A stretch of DNA of 64,000 bases from an uncultured cyanobacterium (GCA_903871775.1 CAIQIA010000026.1:124001-188000); one strand, 5' to 3'; positions 53,339 to 62,919 are shown, counted from the stretch's first letter. The notes: generated by a model from the letters alone, not told the origin. Translations and numbers: made by a program.

Positions 53339-54964
53339 TCAGGGACGTTCCGGTGGCGTGGTGGCATTCTGCAGGCCGCGGCCGAGGCCCTGGAGAACGC
53401 CGCGGCCGATGAGACCGATGGCACGACCCAGCACCTGGGTCAGCAGCAGCACCGCCAGCTGCCCCAGCCGGTTGAGCAGCAGCGCCACCTGGGGGGCCAG
53501 GGCATCACGGATCTCGAGCAGCAGCGTCACCAGCTGGGGCCACAGGCCGAGACGGCGGAGCTCGGCGTCGCGGATCTCGCGTTGCATCTGCGGCGCGATG
53601 CGCCGGTTCTCGATGGCGTAGAGCAACCGTCGGCTCTCGAAGATCGCCCGCGGCCGCTCGACCAGTGCCAGCCAGCGATCACGGGCATTGAGGCGGTTGC
53701 GGAACCGCTCCAGTTCGCGGGTGGCCAGCAGCTCCTCCACCAACAGGGCACGGCGGAGCTCGGGCCAGGCCGCCGACGCCTCCAGCAGGCGCCGGGCGAT
53801 CAGCTCGGCATTGCGGACAAGCCAGTTGCTCAGCTGCCTCTGCAGCTCAAGCAGCGCCATCGGCTCATCCGGGGCCACCAGGGTTCCCCGGAGCAGCAGG
53901 GGACGACCGCTGAGCAGCCCCTGCAGGCAGGGCCAGAGATCCGGCAGTTCCGGATCCTCCTCGGCCAGCAGGGGGTCGTCCTGCAACAGCTCGAGGGGGG
54001 CCACCAGCACCCCCTCCCGGGGCAGGCGGGTGTAGGCGCCCAGCAGCCCCTGGAGCGCCCGCCGGCGCAGGCGCGGCTGCTGCAGGCGCCAGGGGTCGTC
54101 AACGGCGGTCGGCACCTCGGCCGCCAGGCGGTCGACCAGCAGGCGGAACTCGTGCAGCAGCGACTGGAGCAGCTGGCTGCGCTGCTCGGGCAGCAGCGCC
54201 TCAAGGGCAAGCAGAGGAGCGGCCCCGTCGCCGAGTTCCAGATCGCGACAGCCCTCCCGCAGGCGCTCATCGAGGTGGGCCAGCAGGGTGAGGGGTCGCC
54301 GGTCGGGCAGGGTGTAGCGCAGGGGTGCGGCAGCGACCGCCAGGGCACCGGCCGCCGTGGGGCTCGCCGCCGCGGGGGCAGCGGGCGGAACCCGCCAGAT
54401 CAGCCGCAGCACCTGCTCGGCCATCGCCAGCTCCCGCAGCCGGCCCGCCACGACCAACCTGGAGAGCCAGCCGCTGGCGCCACCGCGGGACCAGGCCTGC
54501 AGCCGACGGCGTTCGGCGGCGATCTCGGCCAGACCACTGCGCAGGAGCCGTGCCCCAACCCCGGCCTCCAGCGGCGCAGCGGCGGCGGCGGCGGGGGCAA
54601 CCGGAAGGTCCACCAGCCGTCCGCCATCGGCCAGCACCTCGAGGGCCTCGAGCATGCGCTCCGCCGTGGGCTGATGCAGCAGGCCCTCGACCGGCAGGGC
54701 CAGCCAGTGGGAGGCCTGATCTGCGGGATCCAGCGAGAGAACGAGCAGCACGGGCACCGGGCCCCAGCGCTCACGGGCAAGGGCGAGGTCGTGGGCGAGG
54801 GTTGCCGGCGGTTCGTCGCCCCGCAGCACCCAGAGCACGAGATCAAGGTCCCGGGTGGGTTCGCTCACCAGGCGCAGGTCAGCCACCCGGGCCGTGAACC
54901 AGGCCTCCAGCCCCTGCCGCTGCCACGCAGGAGCAAGCAGCAGCAGCCGAAGCCCGGCCCTCAC
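53339..54964 (-). CDS. DUF3685 (Ycf55-like) protein
   Basis: 541 aa, GTG start overlapping the fur stop (GTGA). The first 120 residues look like a degenerate receiver fold (LRLLLLAPAWQRQGLEAWF, DLVLWVLRGD, VPVLLVLSLDP) without the phosphorylation set. The remainder is helical, Leu/Arg-rich, ending in a hydrophobic segment (LAVLLLTQVLGRAIGLIG). This agrees with DUF3685, the cyanobacterial and red-algal plastid Ycf55 group. Function unknown. A Pro/Ala-rich break lies at about 190-210. Confidence 0.78.
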   Translation of the reverse strand: MRAGLRLLLLAPAWQRQGLEAWFTARVADLRLVSEPTRDLDLVLWVLRGDEPPATLAHDLALARERWGPVPVLLVLSLDPADQASHWLALPVEGLLHQPTAERMLEALEVLADGGRLVDLPVAPAAAAAAPLEAGVGARLLRSGLAEIAAERRRLQAWSRGGASGWLSRLVVAGRLRELAMAEQVLRLIWRVPPAAPAAASPTAAGALAVAAAPLRYTLPDRRPLTLLAHLDERLREGCRDLELGDGAAPLLALEALLPEQRSQLLQSLLHEFRLLVDRLAAEVPTAVDDPWRLQQPRLRRRALQGLLGAYTRLPREGVLVAPLELLQDDPLLAEEDPELPDLWPCLQGLLSGRPLLLRGTLVAPDEPMALLELQRQLSNWLVRNAELIARRLLEASAAWPELRRALLVEELLATRELERFRNRLNARDRWLALVERPRAIFESRRLLYAIENRRIAPQMQREIRDAELRRLGLWPQLVTLLLEIRDALAPQVALLLNRLGQLAVLLLTQVLGRAIGLIGRGVLQGLGRGLQNATTPPERP

Positions 54965-55437
54965 GCCAGGGCCGACCGGGGCCTGCCCTGGAGCTGCAGG
55001 CTGTACGACTCGATTTCGAAGCCGGTGGCCCGCTCGATCTCCCTCAGCAGTTCAGGGGGAAGCTGAATGTCGATGTCGCTGATCGCGCCGCTCTCAAGGC
55101 AGGTGAGGTGGCTGTGGGGGTCGGTGCGATGGCCGTAGAGACGGCCACCGGCCCGGTCGAGGCATTCGATCACCCCGTTTTCGTGGAGGGACTCCAGGTT
55201 CTGGTAGACCGAGGTGTGGCCGATGCGGCGACCGTCGGCGTTGAGCTGCTCGAAAATGTCGCGGGCACTCAGATGTCCGCCGGTGCGCCAGAGAATTTCG
55301 AGCACCAGACGCCTCTGGCGGCTGAGACGCAGACCCCTTGAACGACAATTCCGGTACGCTCCCTCAAGCCCACGGATCGTGGACGTCGGCGACGCCGAGG
55401 TGATGTCCCGGGGGGATGGTGGCGCTGGCGAGCGCAA
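54961..55437 (-). CDS. Fur-family metalloregulator
   Basis: 158 aa from a TTG at 55437; no ATG/GTG is available closer to the conserved part, and upstream Mets run into hisA. The winged helix has RGLRLSRQRRLVLEIL and the recognition helix HTSVYQNLESL. The dimerisation domain has YGHRTDPHSHLTCLESGAISDI, where the usual CxxC is reduced to a single Cys and no C-terminal Cys pair exists. So the structural Zn(Cys)4 site is missing, as in some Fur proteins. Metal and targets (iron, peroxide or zinc) cannot be told. Confidence 0.85.
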   Translation of the reverse strand: MRSPAPPSPRDITSASPTSTIRGLEGAYRNCRSRGLRLSRQRRLVLEILWRTGGHLSARDIFEQLNADGRRIGHTSVYQNLESLHENGVIECLDRAGGRLYGHRTDPHSHLTCLESGAISDIDIQLPPELLREIERATGFEIESYSLQLQGRPRSALA

Positions 55438-55492
55438 CGGAAAAACGACGTTGATGCGCCAGTCTAAGTCGCTGTCCAGGCCTCCGCAGTCC

Positions 55493-56266
55493 TCAGACGA
55501 AGGCGGTGTCGCCATCCACGGGGGGGTCCTGCCAGCGGGCGGGGCCCACGGCCGTGATCGCTTCGCCCAGATCCAGGCGGCCGTCATACAGGGCGCGGCC
55601 GACGATCACGCCCTGCACCCCCAGCGGCTCGAGGGCGAGCAGGCTGAGCACATCGGCCAGATCGCCGATGCCCCCGGAGGCGATCACCGGGACCGGCGCG
55701 GCGGCGGCGGCCATGGCGCGCAGGGCCCCGAGGTTCGGCCCCGCCAGCGTGCCGTCGGTGGCGATGTCGGTGCTGATGATGGCCGCGATGCCGCGGTCCA
55801 CCAGGCTTGAGGCCAGGGCCGTGGCCTCGGTGCTGCTCTCCTCGAGCCAGCCGCGGGTGGCCACCCGACCGTCGCGGGCATCGATGCCGACGACGATGCG
55901 ATCGGGGTGGGCCAGCGCCAGCTCGTGCACAAGCGTGGGCTGCTCGATGGCCACGGTGCCCAGGATCACCCGATCCAGGCCGCAGGCCAGCAGGTCTTCG
56001 GCCCGGTCGCGGCTGCGCACGCCCCCCCCCAGCTGGACGGGGATGGAGAGGGCCGCGGTGATCGCCCGCACGGCCGCGTCATTGACGGCCTCGCCGCTGC
56101 GGGCCCCGTCGAGGTCGACCAGGTGGAGCCGTGGCGCCCCCTGCCGCTCCCACTCCAGCGCCTGGCGCACGGGGTCGTCGGCAAAGCGGGTGACGCGGTC
56201 GTAGTCGCCCTGGTGCAGGCGGACGCAGTGGCCATCGAGCAGATCGATGGCCGGGATGATCTCCAT
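55493..56266 (-). CDS. hisA: Phosphoribosylformimino-5-aminoimidazole carboxamide ribotide isomerase
   Basis: 257 aa from the ATG at 56266, because MEIIPAIDLLDGHCVRL is the canonical start; longer frames upstream are antisense to the epimerase gene. The catalytic Asp pair is in AIDLLDG and STDIATDGTLAGPN. The phosphate-binding GGGVRSRD and ASGGIGD are typical. Complete. Divergent from the CSP41-like gene (83 bp between starts). Confidence 0.96.
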   Translation of the reverse strand: MEIIPAIDLLDGHCVRLHQGDYDRVTRFADDPVRQALEWERQGAPRLHLVDLDGARSGEAVNDAAVRAITAALSIPVQLGGGVRSRDRAEDLLACGLDRVILGTVAIEQPTLVHELALAHPDRIVVGIDARDGRVATRGWLEESSTEATALASSLVDRGIAAIISTDIATDGTLAGPNLGALRAMAAAAAPVPVIASGGIGDLADVLSLLALEPLGVQGVIVGRALYDGRLDLGEAITAVGPARWQDPPVDGDTAFV

Positions 56267-56348
56267 CGGCGCCGGGATGCTGGTTCCATCTTCCCTGCCG
56301 CTCCCCCGCCGGGGGGTTGAATGGCGGCGCATCCGGCGCGTTGGCTCC

Positions 56349-57269
56349 ATGAACATCCTGGTGATGGGCGGCACCCGTTTCATCGGCCCGCCCCTCGTGG
56401 CCCGGCTGCTGGACCAGGGCCATGCCCTGACGCTGTTCACCCGCGGCCGCCAGCCCCTGCCCGACGGCGTCGAAGCCCTCACGGGTGACCGCAGCAGCGC
56501 TCAAGGACTGGTGGCCCTCGAGGGCCGTCGCTTCGACGTGATCATCGACAGCTCCGGCCGCACCCTGGCCGACAGCCAGGCGGTGGTCGCCCGCACGGGG
56601 GCCCCGGCCCACCGGTTCGTGTACGTCTCGTCGGCGGGGGTCTACGCCGACAGCACTCTTTTCCCCCTCGACGAGGAGGCGCCCACCGACCCCGCCAGCC
56701 GCCATGCCGGCAAGGCCGAGACCGAAGACTGGCTGGCCGGGGAGGGGATTCCCTTCACCAGCTTCCGCCCCACTTACATCATCGGCCCGGGGAACTACAA
56801 CCCGATCGAGGCCTGGTTCTTCGACCGGATCGTGCACCGCCTGCCCGTGCCGATCCCCGGAGACGGAACGACCATCACCCAGCTGGGCCATGTCGACGAC
56901 CTGGCCCTGGCCATGGCCCGCTGCCTGGAGGTGGAGGCGGCCACGAACCGCATCTACAACTGCTCGGGCCGCCAGGGGGTGACGATGCTGGGCCTGGTGG
57001 AGGCCGCCGCCCGCGCCTGTGGCGTTGATCCGGCCACCGTCGACCGGCGCTTCTTCGACACCCGCAACCTCGACCCCAAGGCCCGCAAGGCCTTCCCCCT
57101 GCGCCTCAGCCACTTCCTCACCTCGGTCGAGCGGCTGGAGCGCGAGCTGGCCTGGAGTCCGCGGTATGACCTGGCGGCGGCCCTTGCCGACAGCCACCAG
57201 CGGGACTACGCCCTGCGCCCGGCCCTCGCGCCGGATGTCAGCACCGATGCGACCCTGCTGGCGGGGTGA
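56349..57269 (+). CDS. NAD-dependent epimerase/dehydratase, CSP41-like
   Basis: 306 aa from the ATG at 56349. Rossmann start MNILVMGGTRFIGPPLV, then FVYVSSAGVYADS and the tail with LDPKARKAFPLRLSHFLTS that is typical of the chloroplast stem-loop RNA-binding protein (CSP41) group. The catalytic YxxxK Tyr is replaced (HAGKAETEDWL), as in CSP41. In plastids these bind RNA and stabilise transcripts; the cyanobacterial role is unclear. Its 3' end overlaps the convergent pgsA by 32 nt. Confidence 0.9.
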   Translation: MNILVMGGTRFIGPPLVARLLDQGHALTLFTRGRQPLPDGVEALTGDRSSAQGLVALEGRRFDVIIDSSGRTLADSQAVVARTGAPAHRFVYVSSAGVYADSTLFPLDEEAPTDPASRHAGKAETEDWLAGEGIPFTSFRPTYIIGPGNYNPIEAWFFDRIVHRLPVPIPGDGTTITQLGHVDDLALAMARCLEVEAATNRIYNCSGRQGVTMLGLVEAAARACGVDPATVDRRFFDTRNLDPKARKAFPLRLSHFLTSVERLERELAWSPRYDLAAALADSHQRDYALRPALAPDVSTDATLLAG

Positions 57270-57771
57270 GATAAGCCCAGGCCGACAGCAGGGCCAGGGC
57301 GAGGGCCAGCCAGAAGGCCGCCAGGCCCGCCGCCGCGGCCAGGGCCTGGCCCGGTCCTGGCCAGAGCAGCAGCAGCAGGGCCAGCAGCTGCACCACGGTC
57401 TTGACCTTGCCCAGCGCCGATGCCGGTCCACCGCCGGGGCGGTCCTGGCGCCAGCCGGTGATCAGCAGTTCGCGGGCCAGCAGCAGCCACACCGCCCAGA
57501 GGGGCAGCCGACCGTCGGCCGCCAGCAGCAGCAGGGGGGCACAGACCAGCAGCTTGTCGCTGAGGGGATCGAGGCGGGCCCCCCAGGCCGTGCCGCCTCC
57601 GGCCCGGCGCGCCAGCCAACCATCGGCGGCATCGCTCAGAGCCCCGACCAGCAGCAGCAGCCAGCCCGTCCAGGCCCAGCCGGCCTGGAGCACCAGCAGC
57701 AGCGGCAGACCCAGCACGGCCCGCAGCAGGGTGAGCCCGTCGGCGAGGCGGCGCAGGGACGGACCGGTCAT
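57238..57771 (-). CDS. pgsA: CDP-diacylglycerol-glycerol-3-phosphate 3-phosphatidyltransferase
   Basis: 177 aa, integral membrane. Makes phosphatidylglycerol phosphate, the precursor of PG, the only phospholipid of thylakoids. The CDP-alcohol phosphotransferase motif DAADGWLARRAGGGTAWGARLDPLSDK has the D-G-AR-G-D-D pattern intact. Four to five helices are visible. Typical length. Divergent from the CBS gene, 35 bp between starts. Confidence 0.94.
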   Translation of the reverse strand: MTGPSLRRLADGLTLLRAVLGLPLLLVLQAGWAWTGWLLLLVGALSDAADGWLARRAGGGTAWGARLDPLSDKLLVCAPLLLLAADGRLPLWAVWLLLARELLITGWRQDRPGGGPASALGKVKTVVQLLALLLLLWPGPGQALAAAAGLAAFWLALALALLSAWAYLTPPAGSHRC

Positions 57772-57806
57772 GGGCGCTGCAGAATGCCAGCAACCAGGAT
57801 GACCCC

Positions 57807-58271
57807 ATGGTGGTGCAGCGTTCGGTGGCCGAAGTGATGAGCCGGCCCGTGCTTTCGGTGACGGCCGCCACCCCCCTGCAGGAGGCGGTGCAACTGCTGA
57901 GCGAGCATCACATCAGCGGGTTGCCGGTGGTCGATGACGACGGTCGCCTGGTGGGCGAACTGTCGGAACAGGACCTGATGGTGCGCGAGAGCGGCTTCCA
58001 GACCGGTCCGTACGTGATGCTGCTCGATGCCGTCATCTACCTGCGCAACCCCCTCAGCTGGGACAAGGAGGTTCACCAGGTGCTCGGGAGCTCAGTGGCC
58101 GATGTGATGGGTCGGCAACCCCACAGCTGCAGCGGCGACCTGCCTTTGCCGGCGGCCGCACGACTGCTGCACGAACGCAGCACCCAGCGGCTGTTCGTGC
58201 TCGACGGCGACCAGCGGCCGGTGGGGGTGCTGACCCGCGGCGATGTGGTGAGGGCCCTGGCGGAAGCCTGA
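57807..58271 (+). CDS. Tandem CBS-domain protein
   Basis: 154 aa, two CBS motifs: VAEVMSRPVLSVTAATPLQEAVQLLSEHHISGLPVVDDDGRLVGELS and VADVMGRQPHSC with RLFVLDGDQRPVGVLTRGDVVRAL. A stand-alone CBS pair binds adenine nucleotides and, in plants and cyanobacteria, can activate thioredoxins. The middle linker (GPYVMLLDAVIYLRNP) is typical of the cyanobacterial/plastid CBSX type. Confidence 0.92.
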   Translation: MVVQRSVAEVMSRPVLSVTAATPLQEAVQLLSEHHISGLPVVDDDGRLVGELSEQDLMVRESGFQTGPYVMLLDAVIYLRNPLSWDKEVHQVLGSSVADVMGRQPHSCSGDLPLPAAARLLHERSTQRLFVLDGDQRPVGVLTRGDVVRALAEA

Positions 58272-58274
58272 GGG

Positions 58275-59702
58275 TCAGGCGCCGGGAGCCGGTGGTGGAG
58301 CCGTGACGGGCGGCGGCGCCGTCGGGGCGGCGGCGGCGGGGGGCAGCTGCGGCGGCGGTGGTGGCGCCACCGGAGCCTGGGGTGCCGGGGCGGCGCCCCC
58401 CTCCAGGGGCAGGCTGGGGTCGTAGACGGCATCGCTGCCCCGGCCGGAACGGTCAGGCACCACTTCGGGGGCCGGCAGATCCGGCGGCAGGGGTGCGGGA
58501 GCGACGGGCTGGCGGTCCACCGGCTGTCGCTCGGCCGGCAGGCTGCTGGGCTGGGGACGGGTCTCCAGGGCCCGGGCCGGATCGGCCGTGATCGGGGGTT
58601 CCCGCAGGGGGGCCGTGGCCGGTGAGCGGGTCGGCGACGGGCCAGTGGAGGGTCGCCAGACCATCCGGGCCAGGGGCACCACACCCCGTTCCATGAGCCT
58701 GTTGAATCCGGCCAGGGCCCGGTCCATGACACGCCCCCCCAGGTGCAGGCCGCAGCTGATGGGGTTGCCGCAGCCCGACGACCGGATCAGGGGGCTGAGG
58801 TTGGCCAGCAGGTCCCCCTGCAGGAAGAACGGCCGGGGTTCGAGGCGGAGCATGTAGGGAACATGCACGAAGCTGGTGGCACCGCCGCTGATCCAGTTGG
58901 CGTCTTCTTCGCTGAAGCCTTTGGTGTCCGGGATGATGAAGCGGCTCTTGGAGGCGTGGTCAGGCATGTAGGCCGCCACCAGGCCCCGGCGGCGGGCCAG
59001 GTCTTCGGTCTGCTCGAGGGTGAGGCCGTCGCGGCTCATGAACACCTCGAGGCGGCCGTCGCTGCGGAGGCCCATCACCATCCGGATCCGGGGCAGGAAA
59101 TAGCGGATCTGCTGACCCATGCTGACGCTGTAGGCGCCGCGGTAGTCGCCGGGGGCCTGCTGCAGGTCGTTGTAGAGGGCGTGCAGACCGCCGATGAAGG
59201 TGTCGTACTCACCCTCGCGCTCGGGGGTGAGTTCGCCGTAGCCGAAATCGATGCGGCCGCCGTGGGTGATGCCGATGAAGGCCCGCTGGCGGGACGCCGT
59301 GCGGTTGCGCCCCCGCCAGACCCGATCCCCGAGCTTGATGTCCCCGAGGGGAACCGTCACCTCCTGGCCGGGGGCGTCGGTGTAGCGCTCGTACATGGGC
59401 CCCGACACGAAGGCCAGGGCCGAGGTGTCTCTATAGGCCTCCTGCTCCCGGTCCCAGCCCTCCAGCAGGCCGAAGCGCACCTTGCGCGGGTCGAAGTCGA
59501 GGGCATAGACCTCCGGGTCGGGGAGGTAGCGGAACTTCTCGTCCACCGAAAGCCCGCTGGTAAGGGCCGCCGAGGAGCCGGGGGTCACCGACCGATGGCT
59601 GGGGGCGATGGCGACGCAGAAGGTGAACAGGGCGACGGGCAGACCGACGAGGGTCCAGGCCGCCCAGCTGCGGCGCCGACCGCGGCGCCGCAGAGGAATC
59701 AC
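58275..59702 (-). CDS. Membrane-anchored protein with NAGPA-like (phosphodiester glycosidase-like) domain and proline-rich tail
   Basis: 475 aa from the GTG at 59702, which overlaps the pdeM stop as GTGA; a further 48 codons upstream are open but lie inside pdeM. A signal anchor (SWAAWTLVGLPVALFTFCVAIAP) precedes an extracellular domain. RAFIGITHGGRIDF and IRMVMGLRSDGRLEVFMSRDGLTLEQTEDLARRRGL follow the NAGPA/DUF2233 pattern, but the final Asp-Gly-Gly is MPDHASK. The last 130 residues are Pro/Ala-rich and probably disordered. The NAGPA assignment is tentative. Confidence 0.65.
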   Translation of the reverse strand: MIPLRRRGRRRSWAAWTLVGLPVALFTFCVAIAPSHRSVTPGSSAALTSGLSVDEKFRYLPDPEVYALDFDPRKVRFGLLEGWDREQEAYRDTSALAFVSGPMYERYTDAPGQEVTVPLGDIKLGDRVWRGRNRTASRQRAFIGITHGGRIDFGYGELTPEREGEYDTFIGGLHALYNDLQQAPGDYRGAYSVSMGQQIRYFLPRIRMVMGLRSDGRLEVFMSRDGLTLEQTEDLARRRGLVAAYMPDHASKSRFIIPDTKGFSEEDANWISGGATSFVHVPYMLRLEPRPFFLQGDLLANLSPLIRSSGCGNPISCGLHLGGRVMDRALAGFNRLMERGVVPLARMVWRPSTGPSPTRSPATAPLREPPITADPARALETRPQPSSLPAERQPVDRQPVAPAPLPPDLPAPEVVPDRSGRGSDAVYDPSLPLEGGAAPAPQAPVAPPPPPQLPPAAAAPTAPPPVTAPPPAPGA

Positions 59703-60445
59703 CCGGGCGCCGCCGGCGGGCAGGGGGTCACCGGAGCGGAGGATGGCCCGTCGTCGCCGCCGCCGCGGGGACGACGGGGCAGGGGCCGTGGCCAGCGCCG
59801 TCGCGGGCTGGGCCATCTCAGCACTGACCCGTCGGCGACGACCCATTGATCAGCAATCCCCGAGGCTGGTTGGCCGCCAGTCAAGCAACCGAATGCTGGC
59901 AGAACCAGACGCGGCGGTTGCTCCACAAGCGCGAAACAGGGTAAGCGAAGACGGTCCGCCGTGCCTGCCAGCACCGCCACCGGATGGACATGGCCGCAGA
60001 CGTTCAGCCAGTCGCCGCGGGGGGCCACCTCCGGCGCATGGCTGAGCCAGAGCCCGCCCCGCCGCTGGGAGGCCTCCCCCCGCAGGCCGGCCAGGGGACG
60101 CTGGCGGTCGTGGTTCCCCTCGATCCAGGTCACCGGACAGGCCAGGTCCGCCAGGGTCTGCTGCAGCTGCTGCTCGAGGGCGGGGGTGACAGCCCTGGGA
60201 TGGTGCACAAGATCCCCGAGGATGAACACCCGCCGGGGCTGGAGCCGCCGCCCCAGGTCAGCCAGCCGCCCCAGGTCGGCCCGCCCCCCATCGCTCGGCA
60301 CCGGCACCCCCAGGGCCTGGGCATGCTCGGCCTTGGCCAGGTGCACATCGGCCAGCAGCAACCAGCGCCGCCGCGGCAGCCACAGGGCCCGCTCGGGCAG
60401 CATCTCGAGTTGCTCATCGCCCCAGTCCAGAACAGCCGTGGTCAT
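59699..60445 (-). CDS. pdeM: Ligase-associated DNA damage response endonuclease PdeM
   Basis: 248 aa. Calcineurin-like metallophosphoesterase: LLLADVHLAKAEH, LGDLVHHP, WIEGNHDR and NVCGHVHPV carry the di-metal ligands. PdeM is found with an ATP ligase and a Lhr helicase, as here. The family ends near DGSVLRW; about 35 basic Pro/Arg-rich residues follow that run to the overlap with the downstream gene. Start overlaps the helicase stop by 4 nt. Confidence 0.92.
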   Translation of the reverse strand: MTTAVLDWGDEQLEMLPERALWLPRRRWLLLADVHLAKAEHAQALGVPVPSDGGRADLGRLADLGRRLQPRRVFILGDLVHHPRAVTPALEQQLQQTLADLACPVTWIEGNHDRQRPLAGLRGEASQRRGGLWLSHAPEVAPRGDWLNVCGHVHPVAVLAGTADRLRLPCFALVEQPPRLVLPAFGCLTGGQPASGIADQWVVADGSVLRWPSPRRRWPRPLPRRPRGGGDDGPSSAPVTPCPPAAPG

Positions 60446-62919
60446 GGATCCCGGGCCTCCTGGCGGCTGGCCTCGGCCATCATCCGCTGCACCCGCTCGA
60501 GCAGGCTTTCGTTGCTGAGCCGGCTGTTGAGCCGCTCCACAAGCAGCGGAAACGCCAGGGGGCCCGGCCGGGGCGGCGATTCCAGCCGCAGCTCACAGGT
60601 GCGGAGTCGGGCGAGGGCACGGCGCAGGCGCCCCAGATCGAGCTGCTCATCGAGCACCTCGCGGCGGGCCTGCCGCAGCAGCAGATTGGCGGGTTCGTGG
60701 CGCTCGAACACGTCAAAGAGCAGGGCGGCACTCAGCTGCAGCTGGCCACCGCGGCGCACGCCACCGGGGATCTGGCCCGGCACCAGACCGGCGACCTGGG
60801 CAATGCCCCGGAAGCGCCGACGGCACAGCTCCGACAGGTTGAGGGACGCCTCGAGTTCAACCTCCAGCTCGCCATCCTCCAGCAGGCCGGCGTCGAAGAG
60901 GGTGGCGAACGGATAACCGCGGGGGGCGAGCAGCTCGAAGCCGTAGTCGTTCACCGACACCGTGAAGGTTCCCGCCTGGCGGCGGGCCAGGCGCCAGGCC
61001 CAGAGAAAACCCAGCCCCTCATGCACAAAGCGCCCTTCGAAGGGATAGGCATAGAGGTGGCTGCCCTCGCGGCTGCGGAAGAACTCGACCAGCAGGTCCG
61101 CGGGCCCCGGCACCCGGGAGAGGTCGTCCTGGCGGGCGAGCAGGGGCTGCAGGGCCTGCAGCTCGGGCCCGTCCAGCCCACCGGTGGCGCAGCGGTGCAG
61201 CTCCTGCCGCAGACCGTCGGCCAACAGATCAGACAGGGCCAGCTGCCCCCCGGCCCAGGCGGGAACCGTGGTGCTGCGGCCGCGGGCGGCCGCGACGACG
61301 GCGGTGCGTTCCCGCAGGCGCACGAACTGAAGGCTGCGGCCGGCGAACACGAACACATCCCCCGGCCGCAGGCGAGCGGCGAAGGCCTCCTCGACGTGGC
61401 CCAGCACCCCCCCCCGCTGCAGCCTGACCGTGACGGCCTGGTCGGCGGTGATGGTGCCGATGTTGAGGCGATGCAGCCGGGCGATGGCCGGATCCCGCAC
61501 CCGCAGCAGCGGTCCATCGGCCTCGAGCTTGCGGTAGCGCGGATAGGCCCCCAGGCAGGCGCCACCCTCCTGAAGCAGCTGCAGGCACCACTCCCAGTCG
61601 TCACGGCTGAGGTCGCGGTAGCTGCGGCAGCCGCGCACCACCGACCATTCCCGTTCGGCATCGAGGCCGGGCCCGCAGGCCAGGCCGGTGAGGTGCTGCA
61701 GCAGCACATCCAGGGGCAGGCCCGGCGGCCGGCGCCGTTCCACCAGGCCTGCGGCCAGGCCGCGGCGCATGGCCGACACCTCCAGCAGTTCGAGGGCATG
61801 GGTGGGCAGGAACAGGACCTCGGCGCGGCCGCCGGGGCAATGGCCCGACCGGCCGGCCCGCTGCAGCAGGCGGGCCAGGTTCTTGGCGCTGCCGATCTGC
61901 ACCACCCGCTCGACAGGCTGGAAGTCGACCCCGAGGTCGAGGGAACTGGTGCAGACCACCCAGCGGATGCTGCCGCCCTTGACGCCATCCTCGATCCGCT
62001 CCCGCTCGGCCCGGTCGATGGCGCTGTGGTGCAGGGCCAACCGGTCGTCCATCTCGGGGCAGGCCCAACGCAGGCACTGATGCCACTGTTCGGCCTGGTT
62101 GCGGGTGTTGGTGAAGATCAGGGTCGACACCGCCGGATCGAGGGCCCCCACCAGCCGGTCGTGCATCCGCAGGCCCAGGTGGCCGGCCCAGGGAAAGCCA
62201 TCGATGCTGTCGGGCAGCAGGGTGCGGATGGCCAGGGGCCGCTGCAGCGGGGCCTGCACCAGGGTGAAGGGGCGCCCCTCCCCCACCGCCGTGGCGGCGG
62301 CCTCCTCGGGGTTGCCGAGGCTGGCGCTCACGGCCCAGGTGCGCAGCCCGGGGGAAAGGGCCCGCAGCCAGCTGAGGCAGAGCTCGGTCTGGGTGCCGCG
62401 CTTGCTGCCCATCAGTTCATGCCATTCGTCGATCACCACCGCCCGCAGCCGCGCGAACAGGGCCGGCGCATCGGGGGAGGCCAGCAGCACCGCCAGCGAC
62501 TCGGGTGTGGTGATCAGGATCTCAGGGGGGCGTCGCTTCTGGCGGGCCCGCTCGCCGGCCGTGGTGTCGCCGGTGCGCAGGCCCACCCGCAGGGGCCAGC
62601 CCATGGCGGTGATGGGCTCCTGCAGGGCCACGGCCAGGTCGCGGCTGAGGGCCCGCAGGGGCGTCAGCAGCAGCAGCTGCAGGGCCGGCTCCTCGGACGG
62701 GGGGGCCGCCAGCATCTGCGCCATCGGGCCCATCACCGCGGCATAGGTCTTGCCCGAGCCGGTGGGCACCTGGATCAGGCCGTCCTCGCCCGCCAGGTAC
62801 GCCTGCCAGCAACGGCGCTGGAACGGCAGGGGCCGCCAGCCCCGCCGGCGGAACCAGGCCTCCACCGGCGCCAGCCGCGGGTCCCGGCGAGACCGGGGGG
62901 AAGCGGCATCAGCCGGCAT
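60442..62919 (-). CDS. Ligase-associated DEXH-box DNA helicase (Lhr family)
   Basis: 825 aa from the ATG at 62919, the first start after the ligase, overlapping its stop by 11 nt; longer frames run inside the ligase gene. Motif I VPTGSGKTYA, motif II VIDEWHEL (DEWH), motif III SASLGN, and motif VI LLQRAGRSGHCPGG are complete. A C-terminal winged-helix/Lhr-core domain follows. This is the helicase of the lig-lhr-pdeM repair set, thought to act in alkylation or crosslink damage response. Cytosolic. Confidence 0.94.
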   Translation of the reverse strand: MPADAASPRSRRDPRLAPVEAWFRRRGWRPLPFQRRCWQAYLAGEDGLIQVPTGSGKTYAAVMGPMAQMLAAPPSEEPALQLLLLTPLRALSRDLAVALQEPITAMGWPLRVGLRTGDTTAGERARQKRRPPEILITTPESLAVLLASPDAPALFARLRAVVIDEWHELMGSKRGTQTELCLSWLRALSPGLRTWAVSASLGNPEEAAATAVGEGRPFTLVQAPLQRPLAIRTLLPDSIDGFPWAGHLGLRMHDRLVGALDPAVSTLIFTNTRNQAEQWHQCLRWACPEMDDRLALHHSAIDRAERERIEDGVKGGSIRWVVCTSSLDLGVDFQPVERVVQIGSAKNLARLLQRAGRSGHCPGGRAEVLFLPTHALELLEVSAMRRGLAAGLVERRRPPGLPLDVLLQHLTGLACGPGLDAEREWSVVRGCRSYRDLSRDDWEWCLQLLQEGGACLGAYPRYRKLEADGPLLRVRDPAIARLHRLNIGTITADQAVTVRLQRGGVLGHVEEAFAARLRPGDVFVFAGRSLQFVRLRERTAVVAAARGRSTTVPAWAGGQLALSDLLADGLRQELHRCATGGLDGPELQALQPLLARQDDLSRVPGPADLLVEFFRSREGSHLYAYPFEGRFVHEGLGFLWAWRLARRQAGTFTVSVNDYGFELLAPRGYPFATLFDAGLLEDGELEVELEASLNLSELCRRRFRGIAQVAGLVPGQIPGGVRRGGQLQLSAALLFDVFERHEPANLLLRQARREVLDEQLDLGRLRRALARLRTCELRLESPPRPGPLAFPLLVERLNSRLSNESLLERVQRMMAEASRQEARDP

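Noticed and set aside
54964-55066. Several long ORFs antisense to real genes (for example over zwf, gyrA, guaB3 and chlI)
   Set aside because: High GC leaves shadow frames open; none shows motifs and all oppose genes with clear family matches.
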